Shown: positions 40,908 to 49,275 of the stretch, piece by piece | Position numbering within the stretch: the stretch's first letter is position 1 | Layout: each line of letters starts with the position of its first letter | From: Syntrophomonadaceae bacterium | GTDB taxonomy: Bacteria > Bacillota > Syntrophomonadia > Syntrophomonadales > Syntrophomonadaceae | Assembly: GCA_012520725.1 (NCBI GenBank) | Contig: JAAYNQ010000093.1 | Location: 1 to 64,000 of the forward strand | Direction of reading: 5' to 3' | DNA: 64,000 bases | The notes under the pieces: model-generated | What the model saw: the letters and a program-made list of their open reading frames with translations, nothing else | What the model was told of the DNA's origin: nothing | The model's database searches: none | Program-made: the position numbers and the translations under genes

Positions 40908-42455
40908 TTATACTTTACTCATTCTCTTAATCATATTTAAATCAAATTCTCTAAACAATAGAAGCAATATTCCATATATACCTACCCCGGCGCTTATAGC
41001 CAGGAGTGTAGAGATATGAGAATTTATATCAGCCCCTACTAGAGCAGCAAATATTATCTTAACTCCAATCCCCATTATCAAGGTAATAAAGGATAGCTTT
41101 GCCAGCCGCTTGAATTCATAGTTGATACCGGTAAGCCTCTGCAGGTAAATCAGGTTGAGCAATGATCCTACCATAAAGGCAGTTACCGTTCCTATAGCGG
41201 CACCTTGTATGTTCAAGTGTGGAATGCTAGTGAGGGTGTAATTCAAAATCACTTTTAGAATACCGGTAATTACTAAATTGCGCATGGCTATTTCCGGCCT
41301 TCCCATCCCCTGTAATCCGGCACTGGAAAGCTGAAAAGCAGCTAAAACAATACAGGAAAAGGCCAATGGCTCCAAGGGTATACCGGCTTCCGGTGTGGCA
41401 TAGAGCAGATCACAAATGGGAAAGGCCAGGGTAAATAAACCGGCTGCACAGGGCAAGGATATTATCATCCCAGCCCGGATTCCATAATTTATTCTGTCTT
41501 TTAACAGCTCTTGGTCTTGACGGGCTAAGGCTTCTGATACGGCCGGAACCAGGCTGGTAGCTATGGCTATGGTAAATATGGTGGGTAGGCTGATCAATAC
41601 CGCCGCCATACCCGATAATTGACCATATAAAGCAGTAGCCTGGGAGGTAGTATAATGTATGGCCATCAGCCTCCCCGGCACAATAACTGCATCCAGCATC
41701 TGTACCAGAGGCAAGACTACAGCCCCGAAAGACACCGGTATGGCCAGGGTTACCATTTCCCGGGCCAGTTGAGCTGAAGAGGTGCCGCTGTATATAAGCT
41801 TAGCAGATTTGTTTTGATGAGATGGAAAGCGCAGGTAGAAGACTATTAAAACCAGCAGTCCGGCTACTCCTCCTACCACCGCTCCAAAGGTGGCCCCTGC
41901 TGCCGAATAAGCTAATCCCCGGGGGAAAAGATAAAAGGCTAAAAGCAATACTGCGGTAACCCGAAACAGCTGTTCTAGTACCTGAGAAACAGCCGTCGGC
42001 ACCATGGATTGATGCCCTTGAAAATACCCCCTGAATACGGACATCAAGCCCGATAAGAGGATAGCTGGAGCTACCGCTATTATCGGGTAATAAGCCCGGG
42101 GATCCTTTAATATCTTTTCAGCAATAAATCCAGCCGATTGCATAACCAGCAAGGTTAATATGAGACCAAAAATGAACAATATTACCAATGATACTTTAAA
42201 TATTTTACGGCTGTCTCCAGTCAACCCGGCCGTTTCTTTTCTTGACACCAAAACCGAAATTGCTACTGGTACCCCTGCGGTAGCTAAGGCTAATATGGTA
42301 GTATAAATGGGATAAGCCATCTGGTATAATCCCATGCCCTCTCCTCCTAATAGCCTGGCTAGTGGTATGCGATATATTGCCCCTAAAACCTTACTAAGGG
42401 CTCCAGCGACACTCAAAACCACTGCTCCTCGGAGAAAGCTCTGCCTTTTATCCAT
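40908..42455 (-). CDS. spoVB: Stage V sporulation protein B / MOP-superfamily polysaccharide flippase
   Basis: 515 aa from ATG 42455, preceded by GGGGAGGAAAAGT; the frame extends to 42494 without a ribosome site. About 14 transmembrane helices. The beginning 'RQSFLRGAVVLSVAGALSKVLGAIYRIPLARLLGGEGMGLYQMAYPIY' is typical of SpoVB/YabM proteins of the Wzx/MurJ-related group. SpoVB is needed for spore cortex formation, probably as a lipid II flippase. It lies between spoVT and mazG, the yabM position in B. subtilis, where spoVB itself is elsewhere; assignment to SpoVB versus YabM is therefore by family only. Confidence 0.88.
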   Translation of the reverse strand: MDKRQSFLRGAVVLSVAGALSKVLGAIYRIPLARLLGGEGMGLYQMAYPIYTTILALATAGVPVAISVLVSRKETAGLTGDSRKIFKVSLVILFIFGLILTLLVMQSAGFIAEKILKDPRAYYPIIAVAPAILLSGLMSVFRGYFQGHQSMVPTAVSQVLEQLFRVTAVLLLAFYLFPRGLAYSAAGATFGAVVGGVAGLLVLIVFYLRFPSHQNKSAKLIYSGTSSAQLAREMVTLAIPVSFGAVVLPLVQMLDAVIVPGRLMAIHYTTSQATALYGQLSGMAAVLISLPTIFTIAIATSLVPAVSEALARQDQELLKDRINYGIRAGMIISLPCAAGLFTLAFPICDLLYATPEAGIPLEPLAFSCIVLAAFQLSSAGLQGMGRPEIAMRNLVITGILKVILNYTLTSIPHLNIQGAAIGTVTAFMVGSLLNLIYLQRLTGINYEFKRLAKLSFITLIMGIGVKIIFAALVGADINSHISTLLAISAGVGIYGILLLLFREFDLNMIKRMSKV

Positions 42456-42769
42456 ACTTTTCCTCCCCATAGTCAATATAATATCTCCCGCCATTAGGCC
42501 GGGGCTGGTCTCTATATCAAGATGGTATCAATATACATTGTATTACTTTTACCCTTCCTGTACTAACAAATTCTCATAATGGGATAGGAGGCTACCCATT
42601 ATTTGAGTAGCCGACCTTCCACCCCACCGTACCTATCGATAGGTGACGGCGGTTAAAAACTATAGCCTTGTTAAGCGTAACAGCATTCCAGTAGATAGAC
42701 TGCGCCCAGGCCGGGCGCACATAAAGAAGCGATCTTATTAAATAAGACCGCTTCCTCATTCAGTAACTA
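42456..42769. other. Intergenic region between spoVT and spoVB
   Basis: 314 bases without a gene. It holds three consecutive hairpins: ACCTATCGATAGGT with flanking pairing (42627-42649), TGCGCCC/GGGCGCA (42701-42719) and the spoVT terminator (42726-42754). AATACAAT on the minus strand (42544-42537) resembles a sigma-E -10 but lacks a -35. Confidence 0.5.
42726..42754 (-). terminator. Terminator of spoVT
   Basis: GAAGCG and TCTTATT arms pair with ATAAGA and CGCTTC around a small loop, 15 bases past the spoVT stop. The minus-strand continuation is TTTATG. Confidence 0.75.
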
Positions 42770-43333
42770 CTATTGTTCCATCTGTTTGGCTAGAAAGCCG
42801 GCCGCTGTTTCCGCCAGTTTTATCTCCATATCACCCAGTTTGACACCAGGCTCTTTGCTAACCAGAATTACTGCCCCAATGGGATCTCCCTGAGTTATAA
42901 TCGGGGCAATAACCTGGGCTTTTAAAGTATATTCCCGATCATCGTTTTGTATAACGTGCAGGTTCTCATCATCTGGAGAATCCAGGTCATTCATTACCAA
43001 GGTAGTCCGTTCTTCCAGAGCTCTTTCAACTGCTTTGCCGATGCTCTTGCCTAGGAACTCACGCTTATTGGCTCCCGATAGTGCTATAATCACGTCTCGG
43101 TCTGCAATCATGGAAATATGGCCTATCGTTTCATGCAAGGAATCGGCATATTCTTTAGCAAAATCCCCCAATTCTCCTATGGGAGAATATTTTTTTAATA
43201 TAACTTCACCTTCCCGGTCAACAAAAATTTCCAGCGGGTCTCCTTCGCGTATACGCAGTGTCCTTCTTATTTCCTTGGGGATAACAACCCTGCCTAAATC
43301 ATCAATCCGTCGAACAATCCCTGTTGCTTTCAA
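42770..43333 (-). CDS. spoVT: Stage V sporulation protein T (AbrB-family regulator)
   Basis: 187 aa from TTG 43333 with AAGGAGGG upstream. SpoVT is a forespore regulator that modulates sigma-G-dependent genes. The N-terminal AbrB swapped-hairpin DNA-binding domain has 'MKATGIVRRIDDLGRVVIPKEIRRTLRIREGDPLEIFVDREGEVILKKY' in order (residues 1-49). The C-terminal GAF-like domain (about 60-185) includes 'HISMIADRDVIIALSGANKREFLGKSIG' and 'YTLKAQVIAPIITQGDPIGAVILVS'. Upstream is a close match to a sigma-G promoter spanned by an inverted repeat. Order mfd-spoVT matches B. subtilis. Confidence 0.96.
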   Translation of the reverse strand: MKATGIVRRIDDLGRVVIPKEIRRTLRIREGDPLEIFVDREGEVILKKYSPIGELGDFAKEYADSLHETIGHISMIADRDVIIALSGANKREFLGKSIGKAVERALEERTTLVMNDLDSPDDENLHVIQNDDREYTLKAQVIAPIITQGDPIGAVILVSKEPGVKLGDMEIKLAETAAGFLAKQMEQ

Positions 43334-43380
43334 TTTACATTTATCCCTCCTTTTTTCATAATTTGAAAATGTAGTTTTCT

Positions 43381-43407
43381 TTCTCAGTGATAGTATATAA
43401 CTGAGAA
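43381..43407. promoter_or_regulatory. Operator-like dyad over the spoVT -10 region
   Basis: Perfect eight-base inverted repeat TTCTCAGT/ACTGAGAA (43381-43388, 43400-43407) with an 11-base centre that contains the putative -10 element. Confidence 0.5.
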
Positions 43408-43420
43408 TACCCTTTTATTC
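43391..43420 (-). promoter_or_regulatory. Sigma-G-like promoter of spoVT
   Basis: Minus strand TGAATA (GAATA at 43420-43416), 18-base spacer, TATACTA (43397-43391). The B. subtilis sigma-G consensus is gHATR, 18 bases, cATWMTA; only the leading C of the -10 differs. spoVT is sigma-G-dependent in B. subtilis. Confidence 0.6.
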
Positions 43421-43523
43421 ACTTTTTGCCATCGACGGATCAATTTTTATTTAAGCTTTAATCTTACCAGCTTAGAAATCGCAATTTTATGGCTTTTTAT
43501 ATACAAATTTCTGCAAAGGGATT

Positions 43524-46500
43524 TTATAATACATCCAGGACCTGTTGCAACTGTCTTAATGAAACCTGCCCTTCAAATTGCATTGATATGGTGTTTTCTC
43601 TATAACGACTGTTTTTCATCCCCTTGATTTGACCGCTGATATTTTTAGACAAAGGCCTTTCCAACTGTATCTCCAAGCGGTTGCCCTTTCTGCGTAAGGA
43701 TTTTATATCCTTGCTGCCGGCCGCAATTCTTAATTTGGATAGTTTTAAAAAATTTTCCACCGGTCCTGGCAAGGGACCGAAACGATCCCTCAATTCACTT
43801 TTTATTTCTTCTATTTCCTCTGCTTCCTGAGCCAGCATTAATTTGCGGTATATTCTGATTTTGGTCCCGGAATCTCTGATATAGCTATCTGGAATATAAT
43901 AATCCATGTCAATATCCAAGAGGGGAGTGCTTTTTTCCTCTTGCTGCAAGCCTTTTAAGCTCTGGGTTTCTCTTTCCAGCAGGCGACAATACATATCAAA
44001 ACCCACCGCCTGAATATAACCATGCTGCTCAGGACCTAATATATTTCCCGCCCCCCTTATTTCCAGGTCTCTTAAGGCTATTTTTATTCCGGCTCCCAGT
44101 TCATTGAACTCCCGGATGGCATTCAATCGTTTCTGGGCCATTTCATTAATGTTTTTTTCCGGTTTATAGGTAAGGTATGCATAGGCAATTCGATTAGATC
44201 TTCCTACTCGTCCCCGCAATTGGTAGAGCTGGGCTAGACCCATACGGTCCGCCTCGTCTACAATAATGGTGTTTACATTAGGCATATCCAAGCCGGATTC
44301 TATTATGGTGGTGCAAAGAAATATGTGATAAGATCCGGCCAAAAAATCTGTGATTACCCGGGATAGCTCTTCTTCCGGCATACGCCCGTGTCCCACCCCG
44401 ATGGAAACCCGGGGCAGCAGTTCCTGCAGCCTTTCCCGGACTGCGTATATATCCTGGATTCGATTGTGAACGAAAAAAACCTGACCTTTTCTCTCTATCT
44501 CGGTATGAATAGCCTCTGCTATGATGTCTTCGTTATATTCCAAAACATAGGTTTTAATGGGATACCTTTCCGGCGGCGGGGTATCAATAACGCTCAAATC
44601 TCGCAATCCGGTCATGGACATATGCAGGCTTCTGGGAATAGGAGTTGCCGAAAGGCTCAGTACATCCACCAGCTGTTTTAGCATTTTGATCTTTTCCTTT
44701 TGGGATACACCAAAACGATGTTCTTCATCAATTACCAAAAGACCAAGGTCACGAAATTTAACATCCCGGGACAGCAAACGATGAGTTCCGATGATAATAT
44801 CAATAGCGCCCGCTTCCAAATCGGCTACGATTTTTTTCTGCTGGGTGGGGGAACGAAAACGGCTTAATACTTCAATGGCCACCGGATACTGCTTAAACCG
44901 CTCCCGGAAAGTATGGTAGTGCTGTTCTGCCAGCACGGTGGTAGGAACCAGAATGGCCACCTGTTTTCCATCCATTACTGCTTTAAAAGCAGCCCTCATG
45001 GCTACTTCTGTCTTGCCATAGCCTACATCTCCGCAAATCAATCTATCCATGGGTTGGCTTCGTTCCATATCAGCCTTAATATCTCTAATGGCACTCAGTT
45101 GATCAGGAGTCTCCTGGTAGGGGAAGGCATCTTCAAACTGCTTCTGCCAGGGAGTATCAGGGGAAAAAGCATAGCCGGGCTGAGCTTGTCTGGCGGCATA
45201 AAGCTTCAGCAGTTTTTCCGCCATCTCCTGTATGGATTGGGTAACCTTGCTTTTAGTCCTTTCCCAATCGCTTCCTCCCAGTTTACTTAAACGAGGCCTT
45301 TTCTCTTCGGAAGCGTGATAAGGAAAAAGCAAGTCTAGTTTATCCAGTGAAAGATACAAGCGATCAGTACCCGCATATTGCAATAATATATATTCCCTGG
45401 TTATGCCATCGGTTTCAAGCTGGGTAACTCCCCGGAATATACCTATACCATAGTTTTCGTGAACCACGTAATCTCCTATTTTCATGTTCTCCAGGAGTAT
45501 CCGGTTTTCTTTTTTTTCCTTCTTTTTAACTCTTCGGTTTGTTTGTTTACCCCATATTTCATTTTCACTTATTAAGGCCACTCCCAGGGTCTGACTGATA
45601 AAACCACTGCTCAAAGGCTTGGAACTGATTTCTATTCCGCTAAGATGGTAGTCTACCAGGTCCTTTTTCAGCTGTTCCCGGCCGGCTCTGCTTTTTATGT
45701 GCAAAGAAATTCGGTAATTCTTGCTCTGCCATTCCTTCAACCTTTTAAAGAGCCGCTCATACTCATTGATAAAAAACTCCATCTCCTTCTGAGAAATATG
45801 CTCAATAATACCGGCCTTCACCGGTACAATACGGCCGGGGAAAAATGAATGATAGATAACAGACCTTTGTTCCAAAAGCTGCTGCAATTCTTGACTTTCC
45901 AGGAAAGACCAGCGTTTTAGGTCTTCAGCCTTTTCCGGAGCTTCCTTTATGGATTCCTGCCAGCGTCTGATATAGAGTTCCAAACCACTCTTTATGTCCT
46001 TGGGTTCATCCAGCATAATTCCAATGTCTGGATCAAGATAATCGAATATAGTATATTGGGTCAAGCGGTTCTCTTCCCGGGCCGGGCCGATATGAATCAT
46101 GGATACCGTTTCCAGCGATCTCTGGCTCTCTACATCAAAGGAGCGAATGGAATCAATCATATCTCCGTATAATTCAAGGCGATAAGGCCGGGGCTGGCCT
46201 AGTGGATAAATATCTATAATCCCGCCTCGCTGGGCAAACTCCCCCGGACTGCTTACCGTATCCACCCGGAAATAGCCACTGACCACCAGCTGCCTTAAGA
46301 CCTGCTCCAAAACCAGCTCTTGTCCCGGTTTAAGAGGCAGCAGCTGCTCTTTGATCCGTTGAGGTGATTCTAATTTATACACAATCCCACCGGGAGTAGC
46401 AATAATTATTCGACGCCTAAAAGGATGTAGAACGCATTCCTGCAGTGTGGCCATTCTCTCCTGCTCAGCCAGGGTATAGTTTTCTTTGCTGGGCACATAA

Positions 46501-46736
46501 TCCCGGGCCAAAAACCTAAAGATCTGTTGGTGATCTATAAATTGAGCCAGGTCCTGACTCAAATCAAAGGCTTTTTCTTCTGAGGATACCAGGCAGAGCA
46601 ACTTACCCTTCCGGCTGTTCAGCCACTCCTGGATGAAATAAGCCCGGGATATACCCGATAAACCGCTCAGGATTACATTTTGCTTTTGTTTCAGACACTT
46701 GTTAATTCTATCTATAATATCAGTACTGCCTATCAA
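43524..46736 (-). CDS. mfd: Transcription-repair coupling factor Mfd
   Basis: 1070 aa, slightly shorter than the ~1170 usual. Mfd removes RNA polymerase stalled at lesions and recruits UvrA. TTG 46736 start with GGGAGGATTATGA upstream. UvrB-like N-terminal domains come first ('RGGIIDIYPLGQPRPYRLELYGDMIDSIRSFD'), then the RNA polymerase interaction domain ('GDYVVHENYGIGIFRGVTQLETDGITREYILLQY'). The helicase motor has 'GDVGYGKTEVAMRAAFKAV', 'DEEHRFGV', 'LSATPIPRSLHMSMTGLRDLS' and 'QLRGRVGRSNRIAYAYLTY'. A TRCF C-terminal domain ends the protein. Order pth-mfd-spoVT is as in B. subtilis. Confidence 0.97.
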   Translation of the reverse strand: MIGSTDIIDRINKCLKQKQNVILSGLSGISRAYFIQEWLNSRKGKLLCLVSSEEKAFDLSQDLAQFIDHQQIFRFLARDYVPSKENYTLAEQERMATLQECVLHPFRRRIIIATPGGIVYKLESPQRIKEQLLPLKPGQELVLEQVLRQLVVSGYFRVDTVSSPGEFAQRGGIIDIYPLGQPRPYRLELYGDMIDSIRSFDVESQRSLETVSMIHIGPAREENRLTQYTIFDYLDPDIGIMLDEPKDIKSGLELYIRRWQESIKEAPEKAEDLKRWSFLESQELQQLLEQRSVIYHSFFPGRIVPVKAGIIEHISQKEMEFFINEYERLFKRLKEWQSKNYRISLHIKSRAGREQLKKDLVDYHLSGIEISSKPLSSGFISQTLGVALISENEIWGKQTNRRVKKKEKKENRILLENMKIGDYVVHENYGIGIFRGVTQLETDGITREYILLQYAGTDRLYLSLDKLDLLFPYHASEEKRPRLSKLGGSDWERTKSKVTQSIQEMAEKLLKLYAARQAQPGYAFSPDTPWQKQFEDAFPYQETPDQLSAIRDIKADMERSQPMDRLICGDVGYGKTEVAMRAAFKAVMDGKQVAILVPTTVLAEQHYHTFRERFKQYPVAIEVLSRFRSPTQQKKIVADLEAGAIDIIIGTHRLLSRDVKFRDLGLLVIDEEHRFGVSQKEKIKMLKQLVDVLSLSATPIPRSLHMSMTGLRDLSVIDTPPPERYPIKTYVLEYNEDIIAEAIHTEIERKGQVFFVHNRIQDIYAVRERLQELLPRVSIGVGHGRMPEEELSRVITDFLAGSYHIFLCTTIIESGLDMPNVNTIIVDEADRMGLAQLYQLRGRVGRSNRIAYAYLTYKPEKNINEMAQKRLNAIREFNELGAGIKIALRDLEIRGAGNILGPEQHGYIQAVGFDMYCRLLERETQSLKGLQQEEKSTPLLDIDMDYYIPDSYIRDSGTKIRIYRKLMLAQEAEEIEEIKSELRDRFGPLPGPVENFLKLSKLRIAAGSKDIKSLRRKGNRLEIQLERPLSKNISGQIKGMKNSRYRENTISMQFEGQVSLRQLQQVLDVL

Positions 46737-46821
46737 TCATAATCCTCCCAGCATGGTAGCAAGGCATATTCCCCGCCGACTACCATATGTCTTTCGTAAG
46801 ATAAAGTATGCACAGCAAATG

Positions 46822-46843
46822 GTCGGGTAAGGAATCACCCGAC
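46822..46843 (-). terminator. Hairpin between pth and mfd
   Basis: GTCGGGT/ACCCGAC with an eight-base loop, 71 bases past the pth stop codon. It may terminate pth transcripts; the T-tail is weak. Confidence 0.45.
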
Positions 46844-46913
46844 ATTTTAAGCTCTTATTCCACTTTTTGGCTTTAGCTCAGCCCTGCGGTGATAAATACT
46901 GCTCTTATATCCC

Positions 46914-47474
46914 TTATCTATTATACTTATTCATAGCCTGTACTATGCCTGATTTTACCCATTCAATCAAAGCATCCGCCCCTATTTGAATGGCCTCATC
47001 TATAAGGCTTTGTTCATCACTTCTAAGCTTGCTCAATACCCAGGATTCAACTGTCCACTGCTGGGGCGGTCGACCGATTCCGATACGAAGTCGGGGAAAT
47101 TCCTCACTGCCTAATCGTTCAATAATGGAGGCCATTCCTTTATGTCCCCCGCTTCCACCTGCAGGCCGGAGCCGAATTCGGCCCGGCTCTAGATCCATAT
47201 CATCATAGGCCACTATTAACTGGGACAGCTCTTGCTTGTAAAAGCGCACTAAAGGCTGTATTGCCCTGCCGCTCAGATTCATATAGGTGAGGGGCTTGAC
47301 TATCAGTATCCGTTCTCCATTTATTCTAAGATGCCCGATTATTGAATCAAATTTGCATTCTTCTCTATCAATGGAGTATCTTCGGGCCAGTTCTTCAATC
47401 ACCCTATATCCCATATTGTGCCTGGTGTCCCGGTACTTTTGACCCGGGTTGCCTAATCCAACTATAATTTTCAT
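46914..47474 (-). CDS. pth: Peptidyl-tRNA hydrolase
   Basis: 186 aa. It releases tRNA from prematurely dropped peptidyl-tRNA (spoVC in B. subtilis). Conserved segments: 'IIVGLGNPGQKYRDTRHNMGYRVIEELA' with the catalytic His about residue 19, 'VKPLTYMNLSGRA', 'VAYDDMDLEPGRIRLRPAGGSGGHKGMASII' and 'PRLRIGIGRP'. The rplY gene lies 117 bases upstream; an extended -10 promoter and the rplY terminator lie in that gap. Confidence 0.97.
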   Translation of the reverse strand: MKIIVGLGNPGQKYRDTRHNMGYRVIEELARRYSIDREECKFDSIIGHLRINGERILIVKPLTYMNLSGRAIQPLVRFYKQELSQLIVAYDDMDLEPGRIRLRPAGGSGGHKGMASIIERLGSEEFPRLRIGIGRPPQQWTVESWVLSKLRSDEQSLIDEAIQIGADALIEWVKSGIVQAMNKYNR

Positions 47475-47512
47475 TTTTTTACTACCTCTTGTTGCTCTGC
47501 TTCTTATAGATT

Positions 47513-47521
47513 ATTATACCA
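47513..47521 (-). promoter_or_regulatory. Extended -10 promoter of pth
   Basis: Minus strand TGGTATAAT (extended TGnTATAAT with a perfect -10), 39 bases upstream of the pth ATG, with a poor -35 region. Confidence 0.5.
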
Positions 47522-47548
47522 ATGCTGGCAAAACTATCCCAGGAATAA

Positions 47549-47577
47549 ATAAAAACCCCGACCAGCGGGGTTTTTAT
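47549..47577 (-). terminator. Terminator of rplY
   Basis: AAAAACCCCG/CGGGGTTTTT with a five-base loop, 14 bases past the rplY stop. It has T-runs on both strands but only the minus strand carries a gene reading into it. Confidence 0.9.
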
Positions 47578-47590
47578 TAAAGGGTTTAGC

Positions 47591-48208
47591 CTATTCCTGA
47601 ACTGCTTCCCCCTCGGATCCAGCTCCTTCGGTTTCCGGCTCCACCTCTGCTTTAGTTGGAGCTAAAACCGAACAAATTAAGCTTTCTTGGTCTTCATTTA
47701 CTTCCACTCCCGGCGGGAGGACTAAGTCACCCACCATTACCCGATCACCTATTTCCATCAGGCTTACATCTACACTGAATACTTCCGGTAAATCTTGAGG
47801 CAGGCACAACACTTCTACTTCTTTAAGCTCAGTCTGTAATACCAGGCCTTTCTGAATAAGCTCTTCTTCTCCTGCTATGGAGATTCCCACCTTACTGCTT
47901 ATCTTTTCTGACCTACTGACAGTGAAAAAATCTATGTGAATAATATCTCCACTTAGAGCTTGTTTTTGAACCTCCCTGATCAAGGCCATTAAAGGCGGCT
48001 TTTTCCCATCTATCTCCAGATTAAATATGCCTCTGGTTCCATGGCGGCCCATTTTTTTGTAGAGTTCCCGTCGATTTACAAATATCAAGGTGGGCTCTTC
48101 CTGCCCGTATACTATAGCAGGTATCAATTCTTTTTTCATCATTTCCCTGAGGTATCCTTTGGTCTTCTTTTCCCTGGTTCTGCATACCAAAGCACTTTCT
48201 GAAGTCAC
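47591..48208 (-). CDS. rplY: 50S ribosomal protein L25/general stress protein Ctc
   Basis: 205 aa two-domain L25 (TL5/Ctc type) that binds 5S rRNA. The N-terminal L25 domain has 'REKKTKGYLREMMKKELIPAIVYG' and 'REVQKQALSGDIIHIDFFTVSRSEKI'. The C-terminal beta domain has 'LKEVEVLCLPQDLPEVFSVDVSLMEIGDRVMVGDL' and an acidic tail 'EVEPETEGAGSEGEAVQE'. GTG 48208 start with GGGGTGATATC upstream. It has its own strong promoter (48265-48293). In B. subtilis ctc lies between prs and pth, as here. Confidence 0.95.
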   Translation of the reverse strand: MTSESALVCRTREKKTKGYLREMMKKELIPAIVYGQEEPTLIFVNRRELYKKMGRHGTRGIFNLEIDGKKPPLMALIREVQKQALSGDIIHIDFFTVSRSEKISSKVGISIAGEEELIQKGLVLQTELKEVEVLCLPQDLPEVFSVDVSLMEIGDRVMVGDLVLPPGVEVNEDQESLICSVLAPTKAEVEPETEGAGSEGEAVQE

Positions 48209-48264
48209 GATATCACCCCTATTCTATAAGTTATGTTTATATTAACAAATCTGCCATGTTCTTT

Positions 48265-48293
48265 ATTATAACATTAACTTATATAGCTGTCCA
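48265..48293 (-). promoter_or_regulatory. Sigma-A promoter of rplY
   Basis: Minus strand TGGACA (48293-48288), 17-base spacer, perfect TATAAT (48270-48265). Known B. subtilis ctc uses sigma-B; no sigma-B-like element was seen here. Confidence 0.65.
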
Positions 48294-48299
48294 AAAGGC

Positions 48300-49253
48300 C
48301 TAAGCTTCAAATAGTTTACTAACCGATAGATCCTCATGAATTCTTAATATGGCTTCCCCTACCAGGGGAGCTATGGATAGAATGGTCATATTATCCAAGA
48401 TCTTGCCTTTTTCCAAAGGGATGGTATTGGTTATGACTATTTCTTTAAAAGGAGCTTTCTCCAAGCGCTCCAGGGCCGGTCCGGAAAATACCGGATGGGT
48501 GCAACAGCCAAAAACCTCCCGGGCACCTTTTTCCATCATTACTTCGGCCGCTTTGCAAATGGTACCGGCGGTATCAATAATGTCATCAATAATGATTACT
48601 GACTTGTCCCTCACATCTCCAATAACATTCATGATTTCTGAAACATTGGGCTCCGGTCTTCTCTTATCTACAATGGCTAGGGGAGCCCCTAATTTAGCCC
48701 CTAAATCCCTGGCCCTGGTAACTCCCCCCACATCGGGGGATAAAATTACCGGATCCGCATTCAAGGTTTTGCTTTTAAAGTATTCTCCAATAGTGGGTAC
48801 TCCCGGTAAGTGATCAACCGGAATATCGAAAAAACCTTGGATTTGATAAGCATGCAGGTCCACGGCTACTACTCTCTGGGCTCCGGCCTCTACAATCAGG
48901 TTGGATACCAGCTTGGCCGTGATGGGATCCCTGGCTCTGGTTTTACGATCCTGGCGTCCATACCCGTAATAAGGAATTACCGCATTGATTCTTGAAGCAG
49001 ATGCCCTTCTAAAGGCATCAATCATGATTAAGAGTTCCATTAAGTTTTCATTAACCGGGGTACAAGTGGGTTGGACTACAAATACGTCAACTCCTCGCAC
49101 ACTCTCATCAATAGCACAGCTAATTTCCCCATCTGAAAATCTGGATACCTTGGCATTGCCTACTGGGATACCAAGATATCTTGCTATTTCAGCAGCTAAA
49201 AGCGGGTTGGCATTGCCAGAAAATAGCTTCATCCTCCACCTGGATGCTTTCAT
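48300..49253 (-). CDS. prs: Ribose-phosphate pyrophosphokinase
   Basis: 317 aa. It makes PRPP from ribose 5-phosphate and ATP for nucleotide, His, Trp and NAD synthesis (NadC here uses PRPP). Motifs: 'SRFSDGEISCAIDESVRGVDVFVVQ', 'IPYYGYGRQDRKTRARDPITAKLV', 'RVVAVDLHAYQIQGFFDIPVDHL' and the PRPP loop 'KSVIIIDDIIDTAGTI'. AGGAGG lies eleven bases from ATG 49253; an internal ATG at 49232 is nearer the usual family start. Directly downstream of glmU, 22 bases apart. Confidence 0.97.
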   Translation of the reverse strand: MKASRWRMKLFSGNANPLLAAEIARYLGIPVGNAKVSRFSDGEISCAIDESVRGVDVFVVQPTCTPVNENLMELLIMIDAFRRASASRINAVIPYYGYGRQDRKTRARDPITAKLVSNLIVEAGAQRVVAVDLHAYQIQGFFDIPVDHLPGVPTIGEYFKSKTLNADPVILSPDVGGVTRARDLGAKLGAPLAIVDKRRPEPNVSEIMNVIGDVRDKSVIIIDDIIDTAGTICKAAEVMMEKGAREVFGCCTHPVFSGPALERLEKAPFKEIVITNTIPLEKGKILDNMTILSIAPLVGEAILRIHEDLSVSKLFEA

Positions 49254-49275
49254 TTCGTAAACTACCTCCTAATAT

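Noticed and set aside
42537-42544. AATACAAT resembling a sigma-E -10 upstream of spoVB
   Set aside because: No acceptable sigma-E -35 occurs at 13-15 bases upstream, so the match is likely by chance.
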